From Rhynchopus sp. YZ270_cl-10 (taxonomy: Eukaryota > Euglenozoa > Diplonemea > Diplonemida > Diplonemidae): 64,000 bases of DNA. Within the stretch, counting starts at the first letter, position 1. Each line of letters begins with the position of its first letter. The notes under the pieces were generated by a model. The model saw only the letters and a list, made by a program, of their open reading frames with translations, did no database searches and was not told where the DNA came from. The position numbers and the translations under genes are program-made. Shown piece after piece: positions 36,988 through 43,847 of the stretch. The stretch lies in contig OZ037914.1 of NCBI GenBank assembly GCA_964035575.1, forward strand, positions 506,176 to 570,175, in the 5' to 3' direction.

Positions 36988-37362
36988 ATGAGGGATGAGA
37001 TCACAGACGATATGAATGGGCTATATTTGATGAACTTGGACGAGAGAGAGGGCAAAGGAACTCATTGGGTAGGATTCCTTCATCACAGCGACCCAACACT
37101 TAGCCTCTACTTTGACCCTCTTGGGTTGCCTCCTCCTGAAGAGTTAACTACACACTACAAACCTCTCACATACAACACCAACCAAATACAGGATGTCTCT
37201 TCTACACTATGCGGCTACTTCGTGTGTTTGTTCTTCAAGTTCATGCACAAGTACGAGGACAAATACGAAGGTTTCTACGCTATGACACACGGGATCTTCG
37301 GCAGCGACACAAAAGAGAATGAACGCGTGCTTCTTGAGAATGTGTACGACATATCAAAATGA
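36988..37362 (+). CDS. adenovirus-type cysteine protease
   Basis: A thiol protease of the adenain/Ulp1 fold, which matures Polinton virion proteins. Counting from the ATG at 36988, the family signature is GTHWVGF (His26), YFDPLG (Asp43), Gln66 in NTNQIQDV and Cys75 in STLCGYFV. These give the His-Asp-Gln-Cys arrangement of adenovirus protease. The stretch after the first ATG (MRDEI...GLYLMNLDEREGKGTHW) matches the usual start of the Polinton protease. The translation start is uncertain. The gene overlaps the next one by four bases (ATGA at 37359-37362), which suggests coupled expression. Confidence 0.9.
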   Translation: MRDEITDDMNGLYLMNLDEREGKGTHWVGFLHHSDPTLSLYFDPLGLPPPEELTTHYKPLTYNTNQIQDVSSTLCGYFVCLFFKFMHKYEDKYEGFYAMTHGIFGSDTKENERVLLENVYDISK

Positions 37363-38006
37363 CCTCATATTGTGTGAAGTGCAGGACAAAGACTGCAGAT
37401 GTCGATGGACAAGAATCAACAACAAAGAACGGACGTCGAGGTGTGAAGAGCAAGTGTGATGAGTGTGGGACAAAGAAGTTCAGGTTTGTCTCCAACCGAC
37501 TCCAAGAAGGCAAAGGTAAGGTGGAAGGAGGAGACATTGTGAAGGCCCTGAACGAGAAGTTCCCAGACACAGAGTTCCACTTCCCTGTGATGAACGAAGA
37601 AACAGGACAACTCGAGAAGGCTAACTTCATGGGACCAAACACAAAGCTGGAGGAGAGAATCAAAGACCTAGAGAAGAATGCTGCACGTGCATGGAGGGGA
37701 GAGGAGATACCAAAAGAGGACATCATCACACCAGGTAAGTCCAGGTTCGACGAGAGTGCGATGCTACACGACCTGCAGTACAAACATGCTGGGAAGATAG
37801 GGAAGAGTGCTAAAGAGGTGCGCAAGATGAAGCACAAGGCTGACCTGCAACTCATACGGTCAAATGTGTACCATGCACTTGACCCGAACAACAAGAGTGC
37901 AATTGACAGAGTGCAACACATAGCAAGCATCCCCACCTTCCTCATCAAGATCCTAGGTGAGACTGCGTACGGCAAGATCACAGGGAACGGAATGGAGATT
38001 AACTAG
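37359..38006 (+). CDS. zinc-ribbon and phospholipase A2-like virion protein
   Basis: A 215-residue, two-part protein. Residues 1-45 (YCVKCRTKT...TKNGRRGVKSKCDECGTKKF; Cys5, Cys8, Cys33, Cys36) form the short zinc ribbon common in giant-virus and Polinton proteins. Residues about 88-165 carry a parvovirus-VP1-like phospholipase A2 signature: the calcium-loop-like NFMGPNT, then the catalytic-type dyad in AMLHDLQY (His137, Asp138), followed by KADLQLI. In parvoviruses this enzyme helps the particle leave the endosome, and the same role here is inference. It starts within the stop of the protease gene and converges with the 71-residue gene, with 49 bp between stops. Confidence 0.82.
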   Translation: MTSYCVKCRTKTADVDGQESTTKNGRRGVKSKCDECGTKKFRFVSNRLQEGKGKVEGGDIVKALNEKFPDTEFHFPVMNEETGQLEKANFMGPNTKLEERIKDLEKNAARAWRGEEIPKEDIITPGKSRFDESAMLHDLQYKHAGKIGKSAKEVRKMKHKADLQLIRSNVYHALDPNNKSAIDRVQHIASIPTFLIKILGETAYGKITGNGMEIN

Positions 38007-38055
38007 AACCGTCAGCTGAATGACATGCGTATCAATATTGATACACATAGAACAC

Positions 38056-38271
38056 TTATATTGTGACCAACCCACTCCCAAGCACAACACCATGCCTCTT
38101 AGAGATGTCAGCTAAGACGTCAATCACTTTCTTGTTGTCTCTTTCTTCTTGCTTTTCCTGCCTCTCCTCCCCACCCACACCACTTCCCTCTACCAAATCA
38201 CTCCAGGTTCTCTTCCTTGACATCCTTCTGTCAGGATCACTCTCCTTCACTAGGTTTGACCACGATGACAT
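38056..38271 (-). CDS. small charged Polinton protein
   Basis: A 71-residue, charged frame (WSNLVKESDPDRRMSRKRTW near the start, then a Glu/Gln/Lys-rich middle). Its ATG follows the stop of the penton gene after only two bases, and its stop sits 49 bp from the phospholipase gene, so it fills the gap that would otherwise be empty. It contains an internal duplication of the type WS(N/D)LV(K/E). No family was recognised. Tight coupling to the gene upstream is the main evidence that it is real. Confidence 0.5.
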   Translation of the reverse strand: MSSWSNLVKESDPDRRMSRKRTWSDLVEGSGVGGEERQEKQEERDNKKVIDVLADISKRHGVVLGSGLVTI

Positions 38272-38273
38272 TT

Positions 38274-39014
38274 TTAGTACGAAGATTTTACTTTGCGAAG
38301 TATAGCATGATAGTTGACGTTTTCCCCTTGGTTGTTGATGCGCTTCCCATTCTGGTCTGTCAGCCAGAACCTGATGCTGTTGATCTGTGTCTTGTTGATA
38401 GGGACGTAGTAAGAGCTGCCAGGCTCCACGACGTTGTACAAGCTGCTGGGAGGTAGGGATGGTGGGCTCACAACGTACAAGATCTGGGACTTTGCGCCGG
38501 ATGTACCTGAGTTGTGATAGGAGTACTTTGGGTTCACGAGATCACAGTGGACAACGACTGCTTGTATTCCGTTGGTGATGTCCGCAACGTTTGGTGCTAT
38601 GTTATCACCTGCACTTATGATTGTGTTCTCAGCAAAACCCAAGATGCTGTGGAAGGAACCTGTTCTGAAGTTGACTTCGTAGGATGTCGGCAGTGTGATC
38701 TTAATCTTCTGCAGTGCTAGGATGGGTTCTATGACAATCTCGGATGGTATGTGGTCGTTGATCTCAGAGATGGTGTAGTTCCCGTCACCGAACACTATTG
38801 TCTCCCATGAAGAACCATCATCACGACTCCACTCAAAGAAGTTATTGCCTTGCTGTTGGCTGATGTTTGTCCACGAGTAGTACTGACTGCTCTTGATGAG
38901 GCTTATCTCGTAGTTGTCGTCTTCGTCAAGGTAGATGGGTGGGTTGTAAGCAACAGTGAAGTCAGTGGAGAGCGCTTCTCCTTCAGAGGAGACAAAGAGC
39001 GAGAGTTGTTCCAT
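38274..39014 (-). CDS. Polinton minor capsid (penton) protein
   Basis: A 246-residue protein that fits the single-jelly-roll penton of Polintons in length and pattern. An N-terminal beta-rich half (LSLFVSSEGEALSTDFTVAY...NYEISLIKSSQYYSW) begins it. A GNYTISEINDHI segment follows, and the C-terminal hallmark is INSIRFWLTDQNGKRINNQG followed by a short beta strand. It lies in a compact three-gene run on the minus strand, 6 bp after the Gly/Lys-rich gene and 2 bp before a small gene. The penton would close the vertices of the capsid made by the double-jelly-roll protein. Confidence 0.85.
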   Translation of the reverse strand: MEQLSLFVSSEGEALSTDFTVAYNPPIYLDEDDNYEISLIKSSQYYSWTNISQQQGNNFFEWSRDDGSSWETIVFGDGNYTISEINDHIPSEIVIEPILALQKIKITLPTSYEVNFRTGSFHSILGFAENTIISAGDNIAPNVADITNGIQAVVVHCDLVNPKYSYHNSGTSGAKSQILYVVSPPSLPPSSLYNVVEPGSSYYVPINKTQINSIRFWLTDQNGKRINNQGENVNYHAILRKVKSSY

Positions 39015-39020
39015 TTTATT

Positions 39021-39620
39021 TTATGAGTTGACTTCTTGTGTGAGGAGTTTGTGTTCCTCTACATCAATCTTCTTATTGTTGAGAAGCCAGTCAAGGATAT
39101 TGGCTGCTTCTTGCTTCACAGCCTGACTTGTGTTCCCTGCCTTCTGCCCTCCTATCAACAGCACCAGTCTGTTCATTGCACCTTTGGTGTCCATTTGATA
39201 CACACCACTCCCAGACTTGCTTCCTTTACCCTTCCCCTTACCCCCTTTCCCTTTCCCCTTACCCTTACCCTTATCCCCTTTCCCTACAGGTACCGAGATA
39301 CCTTCAGGTAGCGTTAGTGGTGACTCTGTACTACCCATACTATTCGAATTTGGGAAAGCTTCTTGGAATGAAGAGGAGGGTGTTGCGAATGAAGACGTTA
39401 GGTATGATAGGTTTGTTGACGAAGGTGTTGCAAAGGATAAGAAGTTGTCGGTCTGATGTCCTTCGTCTGCAGTCTTGATAGGAGTTTCGCTGTTCAAAGG
39501 TTGCTCTTGTGGTGCACCTTGCTCATTTAGAGCATCAGAGCGTTGGTGTGCTATGGAGTCCTTCAGTCTACCAATATCAAGAAGGAGTTTCTCGAGACTT
39601 GATGTGTTGTTCACTTGCAT
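39021..39620 (-). CDS. Gly/Lys-rich Polinton protein
   Basis: A 199-residue protein with three zones: a Ser/Thr/Asn-rich half with repeated SFATPSS elements; a basic linker at about residues 113-136 built of GK repeats (GKGDKGKGKGKG and so on); and a folded-looking C-terminal 60 residues (MNRLVLLIGGQKAGNTSQAVKQ, AANILDWLLNNKKIDVEEHK). The basic linker could bind DNA, as core proteins of adenoviruses do, but this is inference and no family was recognised. It starts 16 bp from the divergent packaging ATPase gene and is followed after 6 bp by the penton gene. Confidence 0.7.
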   Translation of the reverse strand: MQVNNTSSLEKLLLDIGRLKDSIAHQRSDALNEQGAPQEQPLNSETPIKTADEGHQTDNFLSFATPSSTNLSYLTSSFATPSSSFQEAFPNSNSMGSTESPLTLPEGISVPVGKGDKGKGKGKGKGGKGKGKGSKSGSGVYQMDTKGAMNRLVLLIGGQKAGNTSQAVKQEAANILDWLLNNKKIDVEEHKLLTQEVNS

Positions 39621-39636
39621 TTTTTGTTATTGAAAA

Positions 39637-40380
39637 ATGATACGCAATTATGTTGAGAGGACAGAGACACCTACAGACGATCAACACTCAAAGCTTCTCC
39701 CGTCATGGCCGTTCAGGATGGTGTCAGTTGGTCCTTCTGGGTGTGGGAAGAGCACAGTGATGGGAAACATGCTGATGAACAAGGAGTTGAAGCTACCATT
39801 CGACAGGGTGTTTGTGATCAGCACAACTCTTCACCAACCAATCTACCAGGTGATGATGGAACACTTTGCAGGCATTGACGAGAAGATGCGAAGCGAGCTG
39901 GAACAGGCATTGAAGAAGAAGAAGGTGAGTGAGGAGAAGATCGACGAGACCTTAGAAGCATTGAAGCCAACAGCAGAGTTCTTCGACAGTGTGGATGAGT
40001 TTGAGGTAGAGGACCTTGACGCAAAGCAGAAGAATCTTGTGATCTTAGACGATGTTGTGTTGGAGAAGAACCAGAGTGACTTCATCAACCTGTATGTGCA
40101 TGGACGTCATCGCAACATCTCCCCCGTCTACTTGAGTCAAAGCTTCTTCGCCACCCCAAAGGTGATACGACAGAACTGCAGCTGCTTCCTACTCTTCAAC
40201 CTCAACAAGAAGGAGAGACGGATGATAGCGACTTCGTGCAGCGACCTTGAGCCTGATGAGTTCAATGGTTTGTTTGATGGTCTGCCCGGGTACAACTTTG
40301 TCATGATCGACAACCAACCAATTATCCCTGAACTGAAGTATCGAAGGAACTTTGACGAGATTGTATTTCCAGGACGATAA
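39637..40380 (+). CDS. DNA-packaging ATPase (FtsK/HerA, A32-like)
   Basis: A 247-residue P-loop ATPase expected to pump the genome into capsids. Walker A is GPSGCGKST (residues 32-40). Walker B is LVILDDV (about 134-140). The following YLSQSFF and NCSCFLLFNL segments match the sensor region of A32-like packaging ATPases of Polintons, virophages and large DNA viruses. A charged helical insertion (EQALKKKKVSEEKIDETLEA) sits between the Walker motifs. The gene is divergent from the Gly/Lys-rich gene across only 16 bp (TTTTTTGTTATTG in the spacer). It is the last recognised core gene before the accessory segment. Confidence 0.93.
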   Translation: MIRNYVERTETPTDDQHSKLLPSWPFRMVSVGPSGCGKSTVMGNMLMNKELKLPFDRVFVISTTLHQPIYQVMMEHFAGIDEKMRSELEQALKKKKVSEEKIDETLEALKPTAEFFDSVDEFEVEDLDAKQKNLVILDDVVLEKNQSDFINLYVHGRHRNISPVYLSQSFFATPKVIRQNCSCFLLFNLNKKERRMIATSCSDLEPDEFNGLFDGLPGYNFVMIDNQPIIPELKYRRNFDEIVFPGR

Positions 40381-40390
40381 GAGAAAAGAC

Positions 40391-40555
40391 ATGTCTGACA
40401 GAACAATGACCTCGAAGAAAGATGCTGCTACTGGGACTGCGAGTACCAAGACAAGAGACGTGAGCTCAAGTGGAAGTGTTGGGAGCAAGATAGTGACTGT
40501 GATGTGTTGCAGAAGCAAGTGCGTCGGCAACCCTAATGTGGTGGTCAAACGCTAG
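40391..40555 (+). CDS. possible small Polinton protein
   Basis: A 54-residue frame starting 10 bp after the ATPase stop. It is rich in Ser, Thr and Lys, with a Cys pair near the end (MCCRSKC). The compact packing of this element and the lack of any spacer before it favour a gene, but the length is at the limit and no family was recognised. Confidence 0.35.
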   Translation: MSDRTMTSKKDAATGTASTKTRDVSSSGSVGSKIVTVMCCRSKCVGNPNVVVKR

Positions 40556-40784
40556 TATCCATTTCGTTTTTCTCTTTTTTTTCTTTTCTTTTCCCTCATG
40601 AACCGTTTCACTGTCTGTATCTTGTGTATCTTTATGTGTGTCAAAACAAACGAACCCCTCCTCTCCTTCACTCCTACCCTTGCTCCTCTTCTCCTTATCC
40701 TATACACCAACCACACCATCACCATCACCATCACACATCAGACTCAATCAATAAACAAGCAAACAAACAAACAAACAAACAAAC
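40556..40784 (+). promoter_or_regulatory. long pyrimidine- then CA-rich leader of the first accessory gene
   Basis: A T/C-rich segment is followed by C/A-rich sequence with CACCAT repeats and an AAAC repeat that runs to the ATG at 40785. The 13-bp motif AACGAACCCCTCC lies at 40649-40661 and recurs upstream of the second accessory gene. G is rare, as in the leaders of the host genes further right and unlike the core Polinton genes, which have almost no leader. I take it as promoter plus 5' leader. Confidence 0.5.
40741..40770 (+). repeat. inverted repeat, left arm, around the first accessory gene
   Basis: GACTCAATCAATAAACAA continues into AAAC repeats just before the start codon. It is the reverse complement, with about one mismatch in 24 bases, of 41712-41735 downstream of the gene. 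Confidence 0.7.
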
Positions 40785-41504
40785 ATGACCACACTTGAAT
40801 CAACGATCCATGAGTACGATAGGATAGAAATTTTTGCTGCGCTAGCTAAAAAGAAAAAGCCAAATTATTTCATGTCCATACCAAAGGCAGGAACTATCAT
40901 ACCAACATTGCAGTTCCCATGCCAGATTTACCACAGGACTAATGAGAGTTGGAAACCGTTGTACTTCCCCGAAAAACCATCTGCTTCGGATTTTTCAGGA
41001 CTGTTCAATCAATGGCAGGATTTCTGTCGTGCGCAGGATACGCAAACAAAGCTTGCAAGTCAGGCGAATAATGGTACTATGCAGATGAAGAAGAATACTA
41101 CCACTATGCAGATCAACAATAGACTTGAGCGGGAGATGCAAATTGCCACCACACCTGAAGAGCATGCCAAGCAGATTGTCATTGGCGATTTGAGTATTAC
41201 AAGGATTAACAAAGCAGCCGATATCAGGGAGCAAAAGGTCAAGTATCGGAAAGGCCAGAAAAGGATACATGAGGCCAACCGGAATATTGCCACAAGCCTC
41301 CTTGGCAGCAAACAAGCCACAATTGACCATCAAGCAGCATCTACAAAGAGGAGAAGGTTGAGCAAGGATAAAAGAGCCGCAGAGGAGTATGATGATGAGT
41401 TCCCAGATGCGGGGTTTCCAGATGTTGCTGGTTCCGTTGCTCTTTATGATGCTGTTTCTGAAGATGAAGCTGATCCACAATACACCCATTCACCGCAGAA
41501 CTAA
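40785..41504 (+). CDS. accessory protein of unknown function
   Basis: A 239-residue protein I do not recognise. The N-terminal 90 residues look folded (YDRIEIFAALAKKKKPNYFM...LQFPCQIYHRTNESWKPLYF). The middle is helical and rich in Gln, Asn and Lys, with repeated TMQM/TMQI. A strongly basic STKRRRLSKDKR segment near residue 187 looks like a nuclear localisation signal. The tail is acidic (EEYDDEFPDAGFPDVAG). No zinc finger or enzyme motif was seen. It has a long host-style leader and is bracketed by an inverted repeat (40741-40770 and 41706-41735). It could be a DNA-binding regulator or a late addition to the element. Single exon; the start is the first ATG after the AAAC repeat. Confidence 0.65.
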   Translation: MTTLESTIHEYDRIEIFAALAKKKKPNYFMSIPKAGTIIPTLQFPCQIYHRTNESWKPLYFPEKPSASDFSGLFNQWQDFCRAQDTQTKLASQANNGTMQMKKNTTTMQINNRLEREMQIATTPEEHAKQIVIGDLSITRINKAADIREQKVKYRKGQKRIHEANRNIATSLLGSKQATIDHQAASTKRRRLSKDKRAAEEYDDEFPDAGFPDVAGSVALYDAVSEDEADPQYTHSPQN

Positions 41505-41599
41505 CCAAATTCATACCACCTTCGCATGATACTGTGCCATACTATCCCTTACTGTACCATACTGACCATACTGTGCCAAATAGATTAGTTCCATACTTT

Positions 41600-41621
41600 C
41601 TTTATCCGACATCGGATAAAG
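41600..41621. promoter_or_regulatory. perfect 22-bp palindromic hairpin 3' of the accessory gene
   Basis: CTTTATCCGA and TCGGATAAAG form a perfect 10-bp inverted pair around CA, 96 bp after the stop codon. It could be an operator-like protein site or a transcript 3' structure. Short repeats of the type ACTGTGCCATACT lie just upstream. Confidence 0.45.
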
Positions 41622-41705
41622 ATCTACACACCATTTTTCATTAGTTTGTCAGGTAGACTATTCTATTTTTGGTCTTGTGTTGGTGTTACGTTGTTGTTGT
41701 TTGTT

Positions 41706-41735
41706 TCTTTTGTTTGTTTGTTTATTGATTGAGTC
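41706..41735 (-). repeat. inverted repeat, right arm, around the first accessory gene
   Basis: GTTTG repeats lead into TTGTTTATTGATTGAGTC, which mirrors 40741-40764. The arms enclose a segment of 995 bp. No flanking target duplication was found, so a nested transposon is not shown. Confidence 0.7.
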
Positions 41736-41759
41736 AATGTAGGCTTTAGAAGTCGTTAG

Positions 41760-41870
41760 GGTAACAAGTTGTGGTTCAAGACCACCCGTGGTATATGCCT
41801 CCTGGGGAACGCCACGAAAAAGAAAGACTAACGCACCATGTGTACTACCTCCTGGGTGGTGTGGAAACGT
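41760..41870 (+). repeat. 111-bp direct repeat, copy 1 (upstream of cargo gene)
   Basis: This stretch from GGTAACAAG to GGAAACGT is identical base for base to 43734-43844. It lies just upstream of the leader of the spliced cargo gene. It contains the small palindrome ACCACCCGTGGT and two related sub-motifs (GCCTCCTGGGG and ACCTCCTGGGTGG). It has no open frame of note and no TG...CA ends. Confidence 0.95.
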
Positions 41871-41894
41871 GCTTCTCTCTGTGATGTATAAACC

Positions 41895-41907
41895 AACGAA
41901 CCCCTCC
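41895..41907 (+). promoter_or_regulatory. shared leader motif AACGAACCCCTCC
   Basis: This 13-bp motif starts 115 bp before the cargo ATG. The identical motif at 40649-40661 starts 136 bp before the ATG of the preceding accessory gene. Here it directly follows TGTATAAACC, which could be a TATA box. It points to a common promoter or leader type for the two accessory genes. Confidence 0.5.
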
Positions 41908-42009
41908 CAGCCCCCTTTTTTTGTTGTACCCTGACCCTCCTCTCACTCTTACTCCCCTTCTACATCACACAGACTCACTACAGGTTTACAAGTAACAACA
42001 CAGCACACA

Positions 42010-43209
42010 ATGCATCGGAACCTCTTCGCGCGTAACATCAGGTTACCAACACTTGTCTCGCGATCGTTCTCAGCTAGCTCGGTGCTGTCACAGAAGAGCA
42101 TCGACCTGACGCCCTTTAAGAAAATTAAATTATTACCCGACTGGGCCTCCATAAAATGGAACCTCAAGCCCACCAGCAAGTGGCATCTCCCCTGGGTGAG
42201 ACCCTTTTGCGATTTGTGGTTTAGTAGTATCGGGTTCAACGAGGACGACCTCCAGAACATCGAGCTGTTACCGGCAGAGAGAGTGTTTGCCGAGTGCCCT
42301 GCCAGAAAGGATGACATCGTCAACGGAGACTGGAAGCTCGACCTGGAGGGTGTGTGCGAGAGAAGCTTGGATAGTGTCGAGGAGAAGGTCAATGCCACCT
42401 TCAACCAGATGCGGAGCGTTATCCGTCAGTACGAGTTTTCCAATGATCGTGCAGAGAAGACGATCGACGTATTTGCTCTTCTCCTAACTCAGCTGTGCGG
42501 ATTCGGCACTGACGAATTTGAGTTAAAGGGGTTGTCAATTGCGTTCCAGTTTGCAGGAATGAAGATCAACAGCGAGGCTGACGTTTACGTGGCAGTGCGC
42601 AAAGAATCAGTGGGACAACTTGTCTTGATCTGGGAGGACAAACTGTCCAAGACCAACTCTGGTGGAAACAATACAACTGCGAATATGCTGGAGGCCTCTG
42701 CTGCCCAGATCATTGGGGAGATGATCTCAGTTCACTACCAGAACAACGAGAATAAGTTTGAGCCATGTGAGGTGTACGCAATCCGCCTGATCGACGAGAT
42801 GGTTGCCTTCTTCAAAATGGAGATGACTGCAGAGCAGATCGAGGATGTGTGCCAGAAAGGTCTCATCCCAGACCCTAAGCTGCAGGTATGTTGAATTTTT
42901 TTTGTCTCAATGATTACACCACTGCTCGGGTGGAGATCTAATTGGTCGATTGTTTGTTGTGTGTGTTTTCCTACTAATTTGTTTCAACAGGTTGAGTATG
43001 TTCCGCAGGGTGCACTGGAATCTGGCAAAGAGTACGGGGTGAGCCTGCTACATCCTCAAGGAAGGACCTGGTTCGTGCAGATGATGGCGTGCATCCGTGC
43101 AGAGATCCTGAAGCGTGACCTGCCTGTATCACCGAAGTGGGAGTCGACCAATCCTGTTCACCACGGTGAAGCCCCCAATGCTAAGAACCTCTTTCCTCCC
43201 AAAAAGTAA
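42010..43209 (+). CDS. spliced cargo gene: mitochondrial-type PD-(D/E)XK nuclease-fold protein
   Basis: Two exons, 42010-42885 and 42991-43209, give 364 residues. The 105-bp intron has GT-AG ends and a TACTAAT branch-like box 12 bp before its AG; both exons stay in phase. The first 30 residues (MHRNLFARNIRLPTLVSRSF, then SASSV) look like a mitochondrial presequence: many Arg, Ser and Leu, no acids. Residues about 150-245 resemble the restriction-endonuclease-like domain found in many fungal and Crinkler-type proteins: a beta strand with Asp191 (EADVYV), then LVLIWEDK (Glu209-Asp210-Lys211), then EASAAQIIGEM (Glu228, Gln233). This is the order of PD-(D/E)XK nucleases. The intron, long leader and poly-A signal contrast with the intronless core, so a host origin is likely. 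Family and targeting are inferred from pattern only. Confidence 0.75.
42886..42990 (+). other. intron of the cargo gene
   Basis: GTATGT donor after CTGCAG, TACTAAT at 42972-42978, and acceptor TTTCAACAG. Removal joins codons in phase (PKLQ to VEYVPQ), and the downstream frame stays open to a stop. The frame read through the donor stops within a few codons, which supports real splicing. Confidence 0.85.
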
Positions 43210-43225
43210 TGCCGGATGTCTCGTA

Positions 43226-43231
43226 AATAAA
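43226..43231 (+). terminator. polyadenylation signal AATAAA of the cargo gene
   Basis: AATAAA lies 17 bp after the stop codon at 43207-43209, followed by a T-rich stretch. The position suits a short 3' UTR. Confidence 0.5.
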
Positions 43232-43733
43232 GTCTCTTTTACTCTTAGATTACCCACAACGTAAACGTACCTGCGTCCACCAAGAGGTCTCTGCAGTTTC
43301 AACGTGTTCTGCTTGTGTGAATTTTGACGCACCAGGGTTCGCCCTAGCCTGCTCTGGTGATGTTATTTGGATTCAGGATATTTGTCTTTTTTTCTTCTTT
43401 TTTCTTTTTTTGTTTTACGGTTGCCTATAAAATTTCAATTTTTTTTTTTGTTTTCTTTTGTCTGGTAGGTTTTTTTCTTTCTGTTCGTTTGAGTTTTATG
43501 TTTGGTTATTCTATCTTGCCCAAACCCGCAAAAAAATAATATCTAATTCAAAAAGAAATCTCCACCCCCGCCCCCTCTCCAGAATCAACTGGATACCACA
43601 GTAGCAAAAAAATAAATGGTCTCCAACTCCTCAGATATATTTTTTTAGTATCACTCTTTTAAGCACAACATAACCACCACCCCAATATTCGCAACAGGAG
43701 TACACACCTACTGTCATTATAGTTACCATTCTC
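43232..43733. other. T-rich spacer inside the Polinton
   Basis: About 500 bp between the cargo gene and the second 111-bp repeat. It is rich in T runs, with no convincing gene. A short hydrophobic frame at 43357-43539 is only a translation of poly-T. Confidence 0.6.
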
Positions 43734-43844
43734 GGTAACAAGTTGTGGTTCAAGACCACCCGTGGTATATGCCTCCTGGGGAACGCCACGAAAAAGAAAG
43801 ACTAACGCACCATGTGTACTACCTCCTGGGTGGTGTGGAAACGT
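43734..43844 (+). repeat. 111-bp direct repeat, copy 2 (downstream of cargo gene)
   Basis: Identical to 41760-41870 over all 111 bases and in the same orientation. It touches the inner edge of the right terminal inverted repeat. The two copies bracket 1,863 bp that contain one spliced gene and its flanks. Confidence 0.95.
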
Positions 43845-43847
43845 ACA

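Noticed and set aside
37280-37981. 233-residue minus-strand frame opposite the phospholipase gene
   Set aside because: It is Ser/Leu/Phe-rich without motifs and lies opposite two genes with clear signatures.
41760-41870. tRNA-like B box (GGTTCAAGACC) in the 111-bp repeat
   Set aside because: No matching A box at the right distance within the repeat and no cloverleaf could be drawn. A Pol III origin is not supported.
41760-43844. LTR retrotransposon bounded by the 111-bp repeats
   Set aside because: No TG...CA ends, no primer-binding or polypurine site, no reverse transcriptase, and the enclosed gene is spliced and host-like.
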